From positions 1 through 62,197 of the forward strand of contig JAILMN010000037.1 in the NCBI GenBank assembly GCA_024692565.1: 62,197 bases of DNA. Reading direction: 5' to 3'. Each line of letters opens with the position of its first letter. The stretch's first letter is position 1. Positions 9,477-21,000 of the stretch are shown piece by piece. The position numbers were made by a program, and so were the translations under genes. The notes under the pieces were generated by a model. The model worked only from the letters and a program-made list of their open reading frames with translations. It had not been told where the DNA came from and searched no databases. Source of the stretch: Paludibacteraceae bacterium. Its GTDB lineage: Bacteria; Bacteroidota; Bacteroidia; Bacteroidales; Paludibacteraceae.

Positions 9477-11866
9477 TTAGTAGGAATCATTACTTTGATA
9501 TATTTCGTTTCCGCTCCGTTCTCCACAGGTACAATATATAAATCGTATGCGCCGAGCCGCATGATGAGTCGCCGCTTGTTAAAGTCTGTCGGCTGATACG
9601 TAAGGTCTTCGATGTCCGTAGGCGTCAGCGGTTCCGAATCGTCGTAGATGGTAGCGGTAATGGAGCCGATATTATTCAGATTGAGGTCTATAAACTCCAT
9701 CCAATCGCTGTCCGGTTCCCTATAGCGGAGGACGATATTGTATGTACCGGGGGCTTGCGAGAGTGGTCCGCTGAAAGTACCTTCGAGGGTCTCATCGGTA
9801 CCGATGTGAATAACCTGTATATCGCTCTTTCCTCGCGCCAATGTTCCTTGATAGAACGACAACTGCAGTTCGCCAGCGAATGCTGCTCCAGTATTCTTGA
9901 TGGAGTAATATAGATTCGCGTTGCTTTGCGGCACGGAGTAGTTGCGATCAAAGCGAATGGTATCCGTCAGCGAGAGATGATACTCAGGGTCGTATAGTTT
10001 GAAGAGCAAATCTTCTGCTCCGTCAAAATTATGCCAGCTGTCGTTTGCGTCTGCGCGCCAGCAGAGCCTCAGTTTATACTGGGTATCCAGCGTCAGACCT
10101 GCAGCAAATTTCTGCTGAAGAGCCGTGTTAACAGTCTGGTTATAACGGATGATGACGGAGTCCATTATTTCGTATTGACCTTTCGCGATGGTTCCTCTGT
10201 ATATACGCGCGGATATATCTCCGCGGAACGTACCTCCGGTATTCTTAACAGAGAAGGAAACGGGTATTCCTGTTTTTGGCACAGAGTCGGGATTGGTTCC
10301 TTCCGGGAAGGCCAGCGGCGAAACGAGCGTCAATTCAGAAGCCGCATCATTTGCCATAAAAGTAGCCTGGGATCCATCCAAGATGAGCGTGCGATAATAA
10401 TCATCCTCTGTACACATCATCCGCATCCAATCATAGTTGGTATCCTTATATACTGCGCATAGATGATAGGTACCCGAAGGGATAGCATTCGGGATGGAGA
10501 TGCTACTGACGGAGACAGCTCCGGTATAATGATAACCGGCGCTGAGCGAACAGTTATCCACTTGCTTGAGTACCGACACCAATTGCGTTTCATCTTCATC
10601 ATAGAGCGCTACGCCATATGAGCCGTTGAAGTTATTCAGACCATAGTTCTCCAATCGGGAGATAGAAACGGAGAATGTAGCAGAGCGGTTGAAAGACTCA
10701 CTGCTGACGGTAAAATCAGTGGTAGCCATTTGCGGAATAGCTTTGGGCGTACCTGTTTTTACCGGTTGGATACCGATGAAGAAACACGTGCCTTTATTGT
10801 ATCCTTTTGTTGTACCTCCAATACCCTGCGATTTGCCGGGATTGAGGGCTGTCAGCAGATAATGACCGTCATTATTTCCTCCCCAGCCCCAGTTGATGTG
10901 AAAATAGCCTTTATTATCACACCCGTCGCATACGAATGCGTGTCCTCCTTCATCATTATGTCCGCTGACGAGCACCGGTCTATTGGCTGCCAACTCGGCA
11001 TAGATGATGGCATTGAGACTATCTGCGGGATACATGATTTTTTGAATACGCTGATAGTTGGCATCGTAGCTGAAATAGGTGTTGAGTGCCTTGGGGACCT
11101 CGTCTGTATAAGCACCACTGGATGAACCATACCCCATATTGATAGACACGCCGCAATGATACATGAGCGTAGCCACAGCGTCTTCTTGCTCCGGCGTAGC
11201 ATACCCTTTATAGGACGGCAACATCTCACTCCATTGATAGGATGTCTGCCCAAAGTTCGCGGAGAGCATGCCGCTTTCGCCTACGGGGTTAGTGCAGACC
11301 CACATGTACGAATGCGATCCGGTGCCCGTTGCCGGATGCTGATAGAAATACATGATTTGCGCCATAGCCGTAGCCACGCAACCCGTGACGCATTTGCCGG
11401 TGGAGCTATACATAGGCGCATAGTTGTTATACGGAGCATTCTGATTCCATTGGCAAGTCATCAGCGGGTCTATCGTCGCAAAAGATGCTTTTTGCTTGTA
11501 GATGGAAGAAGATTGGTTACCGATAGATTCCAAGTCCTCTTCGTAACACTGCAACAGGAATCGCATAGCAGGCGGTATGTTGTCCGTATCAAAAGCGCCA
11601 TTGTCGCTATATCCGAGTACTTCGGGCATACGGTCATCTGCACCGACGAGCACAAACCCGCCATCGGTGTTAACAGCGAAGTAGGCAGTGCTTTGAGCTG
11701 CTATATATTTTCCCTTTGGGGTGATGGGCGATGTTCCCTGAGCACGGCGAATATTCGTTTTGGCGAACTCACCGGCTATGCGCAATGCCTCTTCCGATGT
11801 ACGCATTGTCGCACTTATACTTATTGCCGTCCATACGGCTAATCCGATAACAATTATTCGTTTCAT
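9473..11866 (-). CDS. Secreted C10-family (streptopain-like) cysteine protease
   Basis: 797 aa. Layout: signal peptide; Spi-type propeptide (SEEALRIAGEFAKTN through VGADDRMPEVLGYSDNG); C10 catalytic domain with nucleophile Cys163 in TGCVATAMAQIM and His309 in GGHAFVCDG, followed by HINWGWGG; then about 400 residues of Ig-like repeats. The catalytic residues are intact, so an active papain-fold protease made as a zymogen is expected. The C-terminal 40 residues (RRLIMRLGAYDLYIVPVENG) resemble a T9SS cargo tail, which I infer exports it. Twelve bp downstream of the 1035-aa gene and 4 bp overlapping the OmpA gene. It may process the neighbouring surface proteins or host proteins; the target is unknown. 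Confidence 0.9.
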   Translation of the reverse strand: MKRIIVIGLAVWTAISISATMRTSEEALRIAGEFAKTNIRRAQGTSPITPKGKYIAAQSTAYFAVNTDGGFVLVGADDRMPEVLGYSDNGAFDTDNIPPAMRFLLQCYEEDLESIGNQSSSIYKQKASFATIDPLMTCQWNQNAPYNNYAPMYSSTGKCVTGCVATAMAQIMYFYQHPATGTGSHSYMWVCTNPVGESGMLSANFGQTSYQWSEMLPSYKGYATPEQEDAVATLMYHCGVSINMGYGSSSGAYTDEVPKALNTYFSYDANYQRIQKIMYPADSLNAIIYAELAANRPVLVSGHNDEGGHAFVCDGCDNKGYFHINWGWGGNNDGHYLLTALNPGKSQGIGGTTKGYNKGTCFFIGIQPVKTGTPKAIPQMATTDFTVSSESFNRSATFSVSISRLENYGLNNFNGSYGVALYDEDETQLVSVLKQVDNCSLSAGYHYTGAVSVSSISIPNAIPSGTYHLCAVYKDTNYDWMRMMCTEDDYYRTLILDGSQATFMANDAASELTLVSPLAFPEGTNPDSVPKTGIPVSFSVKNTGGTFRGDISARIYRGTIAKGQYEIMDSVIIRYNQTVNTALQQKFAAGLTLDTQYKLRLCWRADANDSWHNFDGAEDLLFKLYDPEYHLSLTDTIRFDRNYSVPQSNANLYYSIKNTGAAFAGELQLSFYQGTLARGKSDIQVIHIGTDETLEGTFSGPLSQAPGTYNIVLRYREPDSDWMEFIDLNLNNIGSITATIYDDSEPLTPTDIEDLTYQPTDFNKRRLIMRLGAYDLYIVPVENGAETKYIKVMIPTK

Positions 11867-11878
11867 AGATGCTGAATT

Positions 11879-14800
11879 TTAATCCCCGATTTTCATTCCT
11901 TGAGCATTATATGTATGTCCGTTTACGATAATGACGATGTGTCCATTTTGCAGTGTTTTCTGCGGCGCGGCATCAGGTGCTGCGGCTGTAGCCGGTACAA
12001 CATAGGCACAGGTGCGCAGTGAGCGTGTCTCGCCATTCTGCTTCATTTCTACGGCATATGCATCTCCGGCTTTCAGTTTCTCTTCGATATAGAGATAGGC
12101 TTCTGTAGCTCCTTCAATAGCTTGCCCGTTGCGATACCATTGGAATTGAGTGAAGTTATATCCGCCGTTGTACTCGCTATTGAGGATGCCGAGCACATCG
12201 TCCCATCGCTGCTGGATGAGGGAGGCGGAATAATAGATGGTCAGTTCGGCAGTTACGGTATCCTTTCCGTTCTTACGGCTGTCGAAAGCAAGCGAGAATG
12301 GATAATATCCGGGCTTAACACCTGCCGGCATAGGTACTTCGATGGTATTGTTGATACCATTACGCAGCGAGTCGGACTGCGGTATCAAACCGATGGCATA
12401 ACCTTCTTCGCCGAAGCTGAGGGTGTAGTAATCGGGAATACCTTTGCGCGCATGCGTTTCTATAAGGAAGGAGGCCGCTTCGGGGCAGGGGTATTCAATG
12501 GCACTTATCTCCATCTTCAGCGGAGTAACCACCTCGAGTTGGAGCGTGACAATACTGTCGCAGCCCGAGACGGAGGTAAGAGATATATTGTATTCGCCGG
12601 TAACAGAGAAGGTCTGTGTGCCTACGGTGTACGAACTGCCCTCCGGTATGACAGCCTCAATCGTATCGCGGATAGCATCCACAAAGCGCAGATTAATCGT
12701 ATAGAAGCTATCGCATCCTGCGATATTATAGTCATGATCAATGATTGTAGTATCCGATTGGAAATATTTGCCGTTATGGCGATATAGTTCCCCTTCACAT
12801 CGCTGCACATCTTCGATGATAGAGTCTTTCCCTACCTGCGGCACATGGACGTATATATGCTGCACGCTGTCGCATAGACCAACGCCCGCGTATAACTTGA
12901 AATGATAATCCGCTTCTTCATCCGGCAAACGGAAAGACGGAGCCCATCGTTTAGCTTGCGTATCCAATCCTTCGGGGTTCAGTCCGTCGAAATCCCATAG
13001 CAGGTATTCAGGAGGGAAGGACGTATCCACCTGTTCTCCGGTCATCCAGTTGCGTGTGCGGATGTGACTGGTATTAGTGAAGGAGATATAGTTGCCGCAG
13101 TCGCGTTGCTCCAGCGTATAGGAGGCTTCGGGAATGGGGAAGCGCGGGATGGCGTTCGCATAGAGCGTGAAGCCGCAAGACGGGTCGGACTTATAGGTAA
13201 TATCAACCGCATAGTCACGAATGTCGCGGTAGTCCACAGGGAAAGTGTCTTTGCGGCTGAGTGTCTCATAGGGTGCATCTACCAGATACCAGCGGTAGTT
13301 AAATCCCGCGGGGGCGATAAATTCATTCGTCGGCGTCCATCCGCATTGGATTCCTTGCAGTTTGCCGAAAGTACAGGTGAGTGTGAAATAGGCGTAACCA
13401 TAGTGTATCTCGGCAGTACAGCCGGATACTGTGATCTTCACTTTCACATGTTTGCCGTCAAACTCAGCGAGGTTTAATCCCAGCGTGGTCCAATCGCGCC
13501 AGCAAATATCGCGAGAGCCATCCGGGTATGCAGGATCGGGTACGCGATACCATCCGTCTCCGCTGGTTTGCGCAGCCAAATCGACTGTGGTACATTTGCT
13601 AAGCGCTTTGCCTGTCTCCGCATCCACGATATTAATCATCAGGCGCGGGCGTGCTTCTTCACCATGCCCGGAGGACTCCAGCACCATCGCATATTGCAGC
13701 ATGAGAACGGCGGCTTCATTGGCATCTACGATGAAGTCATACTCCGCGCGAGCCACACGCGCCATCTTTTCCCAACTGCCGATACGAACGGAGGCTAAAG
13801 CTCCATCGGGAACAGTTTTAAGTGGAGGAACAGAATTATCATTGCTGTCCACACTCCCGCGCGTACGAGCATCGTATTCTTCCGGATGATAATGAATAGT
13901 ATGACGACTCCACATAGAGGTAAAACCATAATCGATTTTGCCGTGCTGCAAAAGCGGGTCATTCTCATGATAATCCGAGGCTGTCTCCAAGGAGAACGAG
14001 CAGCGCTCATCGGTGAGGTCAAGGTAATCGAAGCACTTGGTATCATGCACAAACGCAGTCGGAAAACTATACCAGACACTGGTGTCCGATTCGCATACTA
14101 CCTGTATCTGAATATCATAAACTCCCTCCGGCAGTGAAGCAGAGAAGGAATGCTGCTTGATTCCTTTCCATAGAGTAGCTACATTTTCGCCCATGCGTCT
14201 CATGCGCAGGTTGAAACTCTCTGCCGGCGAATCCCATGTGAGGTTCACGGTCTGGCTCTGCATAGAGACGCGCTTATTAGTCGGTTCTCCGCAGTTATTG
14301 CGTGCCAATTGGATGTTATCTACGCATGGACCGGGTTGCACGATTTGTGCCGCGCTACTATAGACAAAAAAGAATACAAGCCGATGCGGTGTGCCATCGG
14401 ATATCAAGGTATCCACAGCGTGGGTCCAAACTGAGCCTCCGGTTAGCAACTCGCTGCCGTTAAAGTATAGTTTATTGTCGTTTATCCATTTGAGACTTTT
14501 GTAGTCATCGTTAGTCCAGCATACAATTTGGTCTTGACCTTTTGAATTTTGGAAATCTTCCTCCGGCACCCATGCTACCATCAAAGCGGCGCGGGTAGAA
14601 TCGCCACCGCACATCCAATCGAAGGCAACATCATAGCGACCGGCTTCCAACGTCAACTCGCGATAGGCAATCATAATGTTGGAGGTGGTTTTTTTATATG
14701 TGGCATTTGTGCCTCCGTCGGAGGAGATATACATAGACTGCTCCCCAAGCGCAGCTACCACACCTCCGATAGTCCATTTGTTCTCCCAAACCAAGGATGC

Positions 14801-14938
14801 ATTTCCACTCTTATTCAGATACCAGTTGGCATTCTCCGTAGCATCCTCAAAATCGCAGTAATAGCTATGCGGCAGTTGTGCTGCCAGTTTTCCGGCTGCG
14901 AGCAATGCAAGGACTATAGTAAGTATTTTTCTCATCAT
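11879..14938 (-). CDS. Large secreted surface protein, paralogue of the gene at 23636
   Basis: About 1020 aa. The frame opens at 14986, but the signal peptide starts at the tandem ATGs at 14938/14935 (MRKILTIVLALLAAGKLAAQ). The mature N-terminus (YYCDFEDATENANWYLN) and the following 100 residues match the 1038-aa protein two genes upstream (LCDFEDETENANWVLN); both look like a jelly-roll adhesin-type domain. Later there are modules with GCDSFYTINL and SGCDSIVTLQL, common in Bacteroidetes secreted proteins, and an Ig-like segment. The C-terminus LQNGHIVIIVNGHTYNAQGM resembles a T9SS sorting tail. No catalytic motif recognised; probably a surface or matrix component. Confidence 0.82.
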   Translation of the reverse strand: MMRKILTIVLALLAAGKLAAQLPHSYYCDFEDATENANWYLNKSGNASLVWENKWTIGGVVAALGEQSMYISSDGGTNATYKKTTSNIMIAYRELTLEAGRYDVAFDWMCGGDSTRAALMVAWVPEEDFQNSKGQDQIVCWTNDDYKSLKWINDNKLYFNGSELLTGGSVWTHAVDTLISDGTPHRLVFFFVYSSAAQIVQPGPCVDNIQLARNNCGEPTNKRVSMQSQTVNLTWDSPAESFNLRMRRMGENVATLWKGIKQHSFSASLPEGVYDIQIQVVCESDTSVWYSFPTAFVHDTKCFDYLDLTDERCSFSLETASDYHENDPLLQHGKIDYGFTSMWSRHTIHYHPEEYDARTRGSVDSNDNSVPPLKTVPDGALASVRIGSWEKMARVARAEYDFIVDANEAAVLMLQYAMVLESSGHGEEARPRLMINIVDAETGKALSKCTTVDLAAQTSGDGWYRVPDPAYPDGSRDICWRDWTTLGLNLAEFDGKHVKVKITVSGCTAEIHYGYAYFTLTCTFGKLQGIQCGWTPTNEFIAPAGFNYRWYLVDAPYETLSRKDTFPVDYRDIRDYAVDITYKSDPSCGFTLYANAIPRFPIPEASYTLEQRDCGNYISFTNTSHIRTRNWMTGEQVDTSFPPEYLLWDFDGLNPEGLDTQAKRWAPSFRLPDEEADYHFKLYAGVGLCDSVQHIYVHVPQVGKDSIIEDVQRCEGELYRHNGKYFQSDTTIIDHDYNIAGCDSFYTINLRFVDAIRDTIEAVIPEGSSYTVGTQTFSVTGEYNISLTSVSGCDSIVTLQLEVVTPLKMEISAIEYPCPEAASFLIETHARKGIPDYYTLSFGEEGYAIGLIPQSDSLRNGINNTIEVPMPAGVKPGYYPFSLAFDSRKNGKDTVTAELTIYYSASLIQQRWDDVLGILNSEYNGGYNFTQFQWYRNGQAIEGATEAYLYIEEKLKAGDAYAVEMKQNGETRSLRTCAYVVPATAAAPDAAPQKTLQNGHIVIIVNGHTYNAQGMKIGD

Positions 14939-14945
14939 ATGTGAT

Positions 14946-14996
14946 GCTTGCGTTTTAGCAAGCGTAGGCAGATAGCCCGAATCCAATCGGACTATC
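14946..14996 (-). other. Two intercistronic hairpins between the giant adhesin gene and the next gene
   Basis: In the 75-bp gap, 14946-14963 forms GCTTGC/GCAAGC around a 6-nt loop and 14971-14996 forms an imperfect GATAG-CCGA/TCGG-CTATC stem. They could stabilise, process or partly terminate the transcript; there is no strong T-tract. Confidence 0.45.
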
Positions 14997-15013
14997 CGAA
15001 TATTGTCACATTA

Positions 15014-18000
15014 TTAGAATGTCACTTTGCGGTTTATCGCATCGCCATTCTTCATAATGGTACGGATCATATATACGCCTCTCGGCAGGTTATTCTGCAA
15101 ATCGCCTTGACGGAGGGTCTGTACTTTGCGACCGAGCGCGTCATACACCTCAATATAGTCAATCTCATCGGTGATATTGATGACACCGGTCGGATTGTCG
15201 AGCACCGTAATGAAGTAGCGGTTGAACGAGCAGCCGTCTCGTTTCGCCACAGCGGTGAACGAACCAACCGATGCATCCATCGGGATGGTATAGTACTCAT
15301 CCACGACGTAAGGCAACTGGTTAGCCTTCACCTCGACAGGCGTCATATCGGTAGTATCCGACTCGTTAACCGTCAGGTAGAGATAGATGGTGCTATCGCA
15401 ACCATACTGTGTCTCGCCGGAAATATAGTACGGAACGCCTACCGGGTTCGGCTCTGTCAGTTTGAGCGGACCGAAGTCATACGACTCTCCTCTACAGATT
15501 TCTGCATAGACAGGAGCAACCTCGGCAGCCTTACGCGTGGTAATAGTCAGCGCGATAGTACTGTCGCAGCCTGCGCCTGCATTGGCCGCGAAGCGGTAGT
15601 ACGTACTGTCCTTATCCGCGATTGGCAGGTCTTCTTTTGCGATAGAAAAGCCATAGCCCTCGTAGTCAAAGCCCTGACACGCATTATCTGCGTACGGATA
15701 TGTATCTGTGCAGTTCATACGAACATTATCCACGAGTGTGAATATACCGCTACCACTTGTAGTCGATGTGCCGTTGAGGTCCTCCATATAGAACGCTACA
15801 CGGATGTTCTGACCGGCATACTTATTAAGGGAAACAGACTTGGTGGTCATCACAGAGTCGATATCCTTGATTTCCGTAGCATCTGCTTTCTTCCATGTAT
15901 CCCCATTATCGGTAGAGATAGCAACGAAGAAGCGTCCGTTCGGATGAGCAGCCAGGCCCTGATTATCTTTATGACATACATCAAAGCTGAGCGTAGCAGC
16001 ACCTTCTATTGCGTACTGAGGCGTAATCATCCAGCGGTACTTCGGACCGGAATGCGAAAGCGAGTATCCGAAGAAGAACAATTGGTTATTATCACCCAGT
16101 TTTGGCAGATAGTTGCAAACCCAAAGGTATGTATTGGATACAGTAGGTAACGGTGTATATGGGCTGATATTACCATTGAATACCTGCTCTATTGCTTGGT
16201 CAGTTACCATATTATCCCAGCATCTCAATTGAGCGCGCTTGTAATTAGTACTGCTGGTTGCTTTAGGAAGATCAGTAAAGTCTTCGAACATCGGCAATGT
16301 AAACACTCCACATAAGGTCTGGAAATCTGCAGAGACAGACCATTCGCTGGTATTCTCAGAGTCGCAGATGGCACGTACGGCTACCGTATATTCCGTTCCT
16401 TGCTCCAGACCGGTAATCTGATACGGCTGGGTAGTCACATTCTTTATGATCGAATCATTGAGTTTGATCTCCCAAGCGGTTTCCAGACCGGCTATCCAGT
16501 TGACTGTTGCTGTCGTTTCGGTGATATTCGTCAACTCAACCTGACTCGGCTGAATACAGTTAGGAAGTTCGGTCAACGAAATATACTTTACATATATTGT
16601 ATTGCCGCTGGTGTTACGCAATGCCAGATATTTACCGGAACCTTGGTAGAGATTGAGCATCTTGGTACTGGTCTCCAAAACGAACGGGTCGCTACTGCTA
16701 ACTTGTTTGTTAACCGGAGCAAAATAATACTGTTCACTAAACGTAGATGCATCCCATGTATTGTCAACAATGCCAAGAGATACGGAAGCATAGGAGGTGC
16801 TGTTAAATGCTCCTATCTCCACACGTACTTTATTCAAAGGTACGCTCAACTCAGGAAGAATAGCCATACCACCGGCATTCAGTTGGAGACACGGCCATAT
16901 TTCTTCTTCATCTCCATGTTGTGTTCTATTGACAACCGATGCATTGGAGAATACCCAACATTCCGGAGTTTCTGCAAAGGATTCCGTGTAAGGAAGGTCT
17001 TCTGCTGCACATGGCGTAGTGAAGCGCTTCTCTACCCACTCTGTATAACCATCCTCGCATATAGTCCGAACATACAAACTATAGTCTGTCCCAGGCTGTA
17101 AACCATTAAAACTTGCTTGTGGACCTGAGGCAATTATACCGGAAGCCGCCTTATCCTCATCATCAATAACTGCTGGATTACCCAATTTTGCATAACGCGA
17201 AACTACGTATTCAAACTTCTTGCATTTACCTGCAAACCATTGGAATGCAGCAGTATTAGTAGAGAGTCCTGTGTACTCAAAGCCGGAAGGAACAGTACAT
17301 AAGTATTCTGTGACAGATACACTATCTACTGCTACCGGTTGCCCCGGAGAATCAGTGGTGTTGTTTGTCCATACAATCACTACCATATATGCCCCGGCTT
17401 CCGTGATATCCAGTTGACGTGAGAATGTGGTCCAATCACTCTGATGCGTGGTTTTTCCAACCAAAGAATAGCAATTCTTGCTATCGCTTGTAGATGCATA
17501 GTTGCGCGAAGTGCCGTCCATCAAGTTGATGTTGGATGCCAGGAAAGTAGTGCCGGCAGGAACCAGATGTGCATAAATACAATCTCCATCCCGATCTGCT
17601 CTCGCATTGCCAGGCACTTTAACCTTAATTGAAACCCAATACGAACCGGCATCCTCAAACATAATAGTACGGTAAGCATAGGAATATGATACTTTACCAC
17701 TATATTGATAATCTACATCATTATTCGTGATATAGAGAGCCTCGTTTCCTGTTGCGTCACAATTGTCAGCATCGCCAATAATGAAGTAGTTTGGATAAGG
17801 CTTGTTGGCTGCTGTAAGTTTTTGCACTTCCCAGAGGGCATTATCCGCGTTATCTTCAAATCCACTGATGTACGGGATAGCAGCAGCCGGTCCGCAAGTC
17901 ATCATTGTGAGTGGCCCTACCCATGCGCTTCCTTCTACTTTTGAGCGAACATAAATATCGTAAGCTGTCTTTGTCGTCAATCCAGAGATAGTAACAATAT

Positions 18001-21000
18001 TAGTATCCGTATCAATGATGGTTGCATCTGCAATATCGCCATCCTTGACTACATAAGCCGTTTGCCACTCCTCAATACCTGGGGTTATCTCTGCAAAAGA
18101 GAATGTAAGCGAACTCTCTGTCACTTTCATTGCTTCCAATGCTGTGACTGGGAGTACCTCGTTTAGATTGGTAGTAAAAGTGATATTATCTATATATATA
18201 GTTTGGCTGGTCTTGCTTCCTGATGGGACATTCGGAGCGAAACGCAAATATTTATAAGATTGAGCAGATGTGTAATAATCCTTCAATTTGATATAGGCTT
18301 TTGTCCATGTTGTAGTAGGAATATCCTCTATTGTCGTAATGTAAATATAATCTGCCGTTGAGGTGTTGTCAGATACAGCCTCAATTGTAAAGCTAGTTCC
18401 TGTCATACTAGCTTTCATGTCAAAGTACACTAATACGTCCTTCAGGCTTTCTACATCCAGAGCTGGAGTAACTAATTTGGCAATATTCATACTACCATAT
18501 TGGCCTCCAGAATATGATGCGGGCAGAGACAAGCCATACGTGCCCTCTTGAGCTGCTGTTGTTGTGACGGTCGCATTTGCAGCTCCTACATTGGTCCAGC
18601 ATTTGGGAACTTGTGCCGAAACTTGCGATTCGAAAGTCTCCACATAAGGCATGGGTGTTACCGCAGGACAATCTGTATGGAAACTATTTACCAAGCTCCA
18701 TTTACTATTACCGTCCAAGCCTCCACATTCTTTGCGAACAAAGGCATAATACGTCGTGTTACCTGCCAGCCCGGAGAGTGTTGCTTCGTCATCGGCTACA
18801 ACAGATTCTGTCACAAACGGATCGTTGTCCGGATCTGCACCCGCATTGGCAAAGATACGTACGCGATGGTTAGCCGCAGCATCATCCGTTGTCCATGTGA
18901 GTGTTACATCCGTAATGCCGATATCAGATGTTGTAAGACCAGCCGGTTTGGCGCATGTCTCAACGTAGTCAATCGTTACATCGTCAATATAAACAGAACC
19001 GGCATATGCAGTACCACTTTTGTTTTTGTAAGACAAAGGTTTGAGCGCGATATATGTGCCGTAGTCGCCCATCGCATTACCCGAGTAGGTCTCAAACGTG
19101 TATTTCTTCTCACTAAAGGTAGTATTTGACGCACCGGCCACGGAGTCTAATTTGACCATCGTGTATGTACTCGGGTCATTGGGGTCAATCATTACACCGA
19201 CCTCATAGTAGTACCAGTTTGTAGCCATTGTTCCACCCGGATTGACAAACATAGTCAATTGCAGACGTTTAACGCTATCTACATTCATCGCGGGGAATGC
19301 AAAGTAGTTGTTGTTCCCTAATGTTACCTGACGCAGTTGAAGAGCTTTGTTGCCGGTTGCACCTCTTGTGCTTATATACGAGTGATTATCATCCTGACCA
19401 CTGAGAGTTGAGCAGTCGGGAGTGTAACCGGCTCCGTATAAGACATAACTTTGGAAATCTTCCGTGTAGGGCAAAGTTTGCTGTTTACAGAGTGTACGGA
19501 ATATCGTTGCACTGCTCCAATCACCTATACAACTATTGGCTTCATTCACAGTTTGGATATATACATAATAATTCGTATTACCCAGCAGACCGGAGAGCGC
19601 TTTGGTTTGAACATCCAGTTGTCCGTCAAAGATGTCAGCCGTTGCGGCATCCGGATTTTCCATCGCGGCACTGCTAACTTTCAGATTCCACTTGGTTTCC
19701 GATTTTACTTTTGCCCATGAGAGCGTTGCTGTTGTGGAATCAATATCATTCACTTCCACTTCCATCAATCGTCCGCAATCCGGTATCTCGGAAATGTAGA
19801 AATTATCCATACGAATAGCATTGGTTGCATTCTTTTTGTTGTAATCACAACGAATAGCAATGCGTCCTCCGGCTCCCGTGTAATTTTGGAAATTGAAATA
19901 CTTGTCTTCCCATTCGTTTGTGGATACGCTAAACGAGCCAAGAGAAACAAACGTACCATTGCTCTCTAATACACCTATTTCTGTTGGAGAATTCTGTATG
20001 GCAGTGTTTATAGCAGACTCCGTACTTGTTGCAGTAGCATCGGCATGTGCTTGGAAACTTACCTGCAAAGTATTCACAGGCCTATCAAACGGCGGGAAGG
20101 CAAAGGTAACCACCTTATATGCTGTCGTTGATGTGGCTTGCATCTTCACGAACTGCTCGTCATTCAAGTTATACACTTGGAAATACGTAAAGCTTGAGAG
20201 CGCCGTGCCATCTGCTTGATACAAGTCATAGTAGTTCGGAATACTCTTATAGGAAGATGTTGCATAGTAACTATCAAAGTTCTCCTCATAGGGAACTGTC
20301 CATGCACCGGTTTTTGACCAGAAGGAGATTTCTGCCCAATCGCTCTTTCCGCTGGCTTGGTCAGATTGCACGTATGCATAATATTCCGTACTGTGCGTCA
20401 AACCGGTAATTGTTGCTTCTTTCGCATTTACCGTTGCGCTGAATACAGGTGTACCTGTATCCACGTTATCCGGCTTACCGGCAAAGACTTTTACGTTCCA
20501 TTGTGTAGCCAGTCCATTCTCCTTCCATGTTAACTTAGCTCCGGTCTCCTCGATATTGGAAACCTCGACATTAGACACTTTCCAAGGATCGGTCAAACGG
20601 GCTATAGTAAGGTTGTCTATCATAGATGTATTGGCCTTTGTCGTATCCTGATAGAAAACAATATACTTATAGCCTTTCTTAGCTTCCAGACAATTGGAAA
20701 AATCCACATATACATATTCACTGGTACGACCCGCCTTGCAACGAACCGTCGCAATATTTGTTATTTTGGTAATATCACTACCAATGTCAGATGGACTTTC
20801 TACGATACCTATACGCAATACATTATATACATTAGTGGCTAATGCAGTAGTATTAGAAGTATTCACATAGAAGCCCATCTTCAATTCATTCACATTAGCA
20901 TTCAATAATTGTGGCATTATAGCATACGGGTACCGTTGGGTAGTGGTCGTGGAATTGTAGATGTACAAATACGGTTGTGTTCTGCCTTTCGCGGCTTCAT

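Noticed and set aside
14948..16150. 400-codon + strand open frame opposite the giant adhesin 3' end
   Set aside because: Antisense to the T9SS sorting domain region; no start context or protein features.
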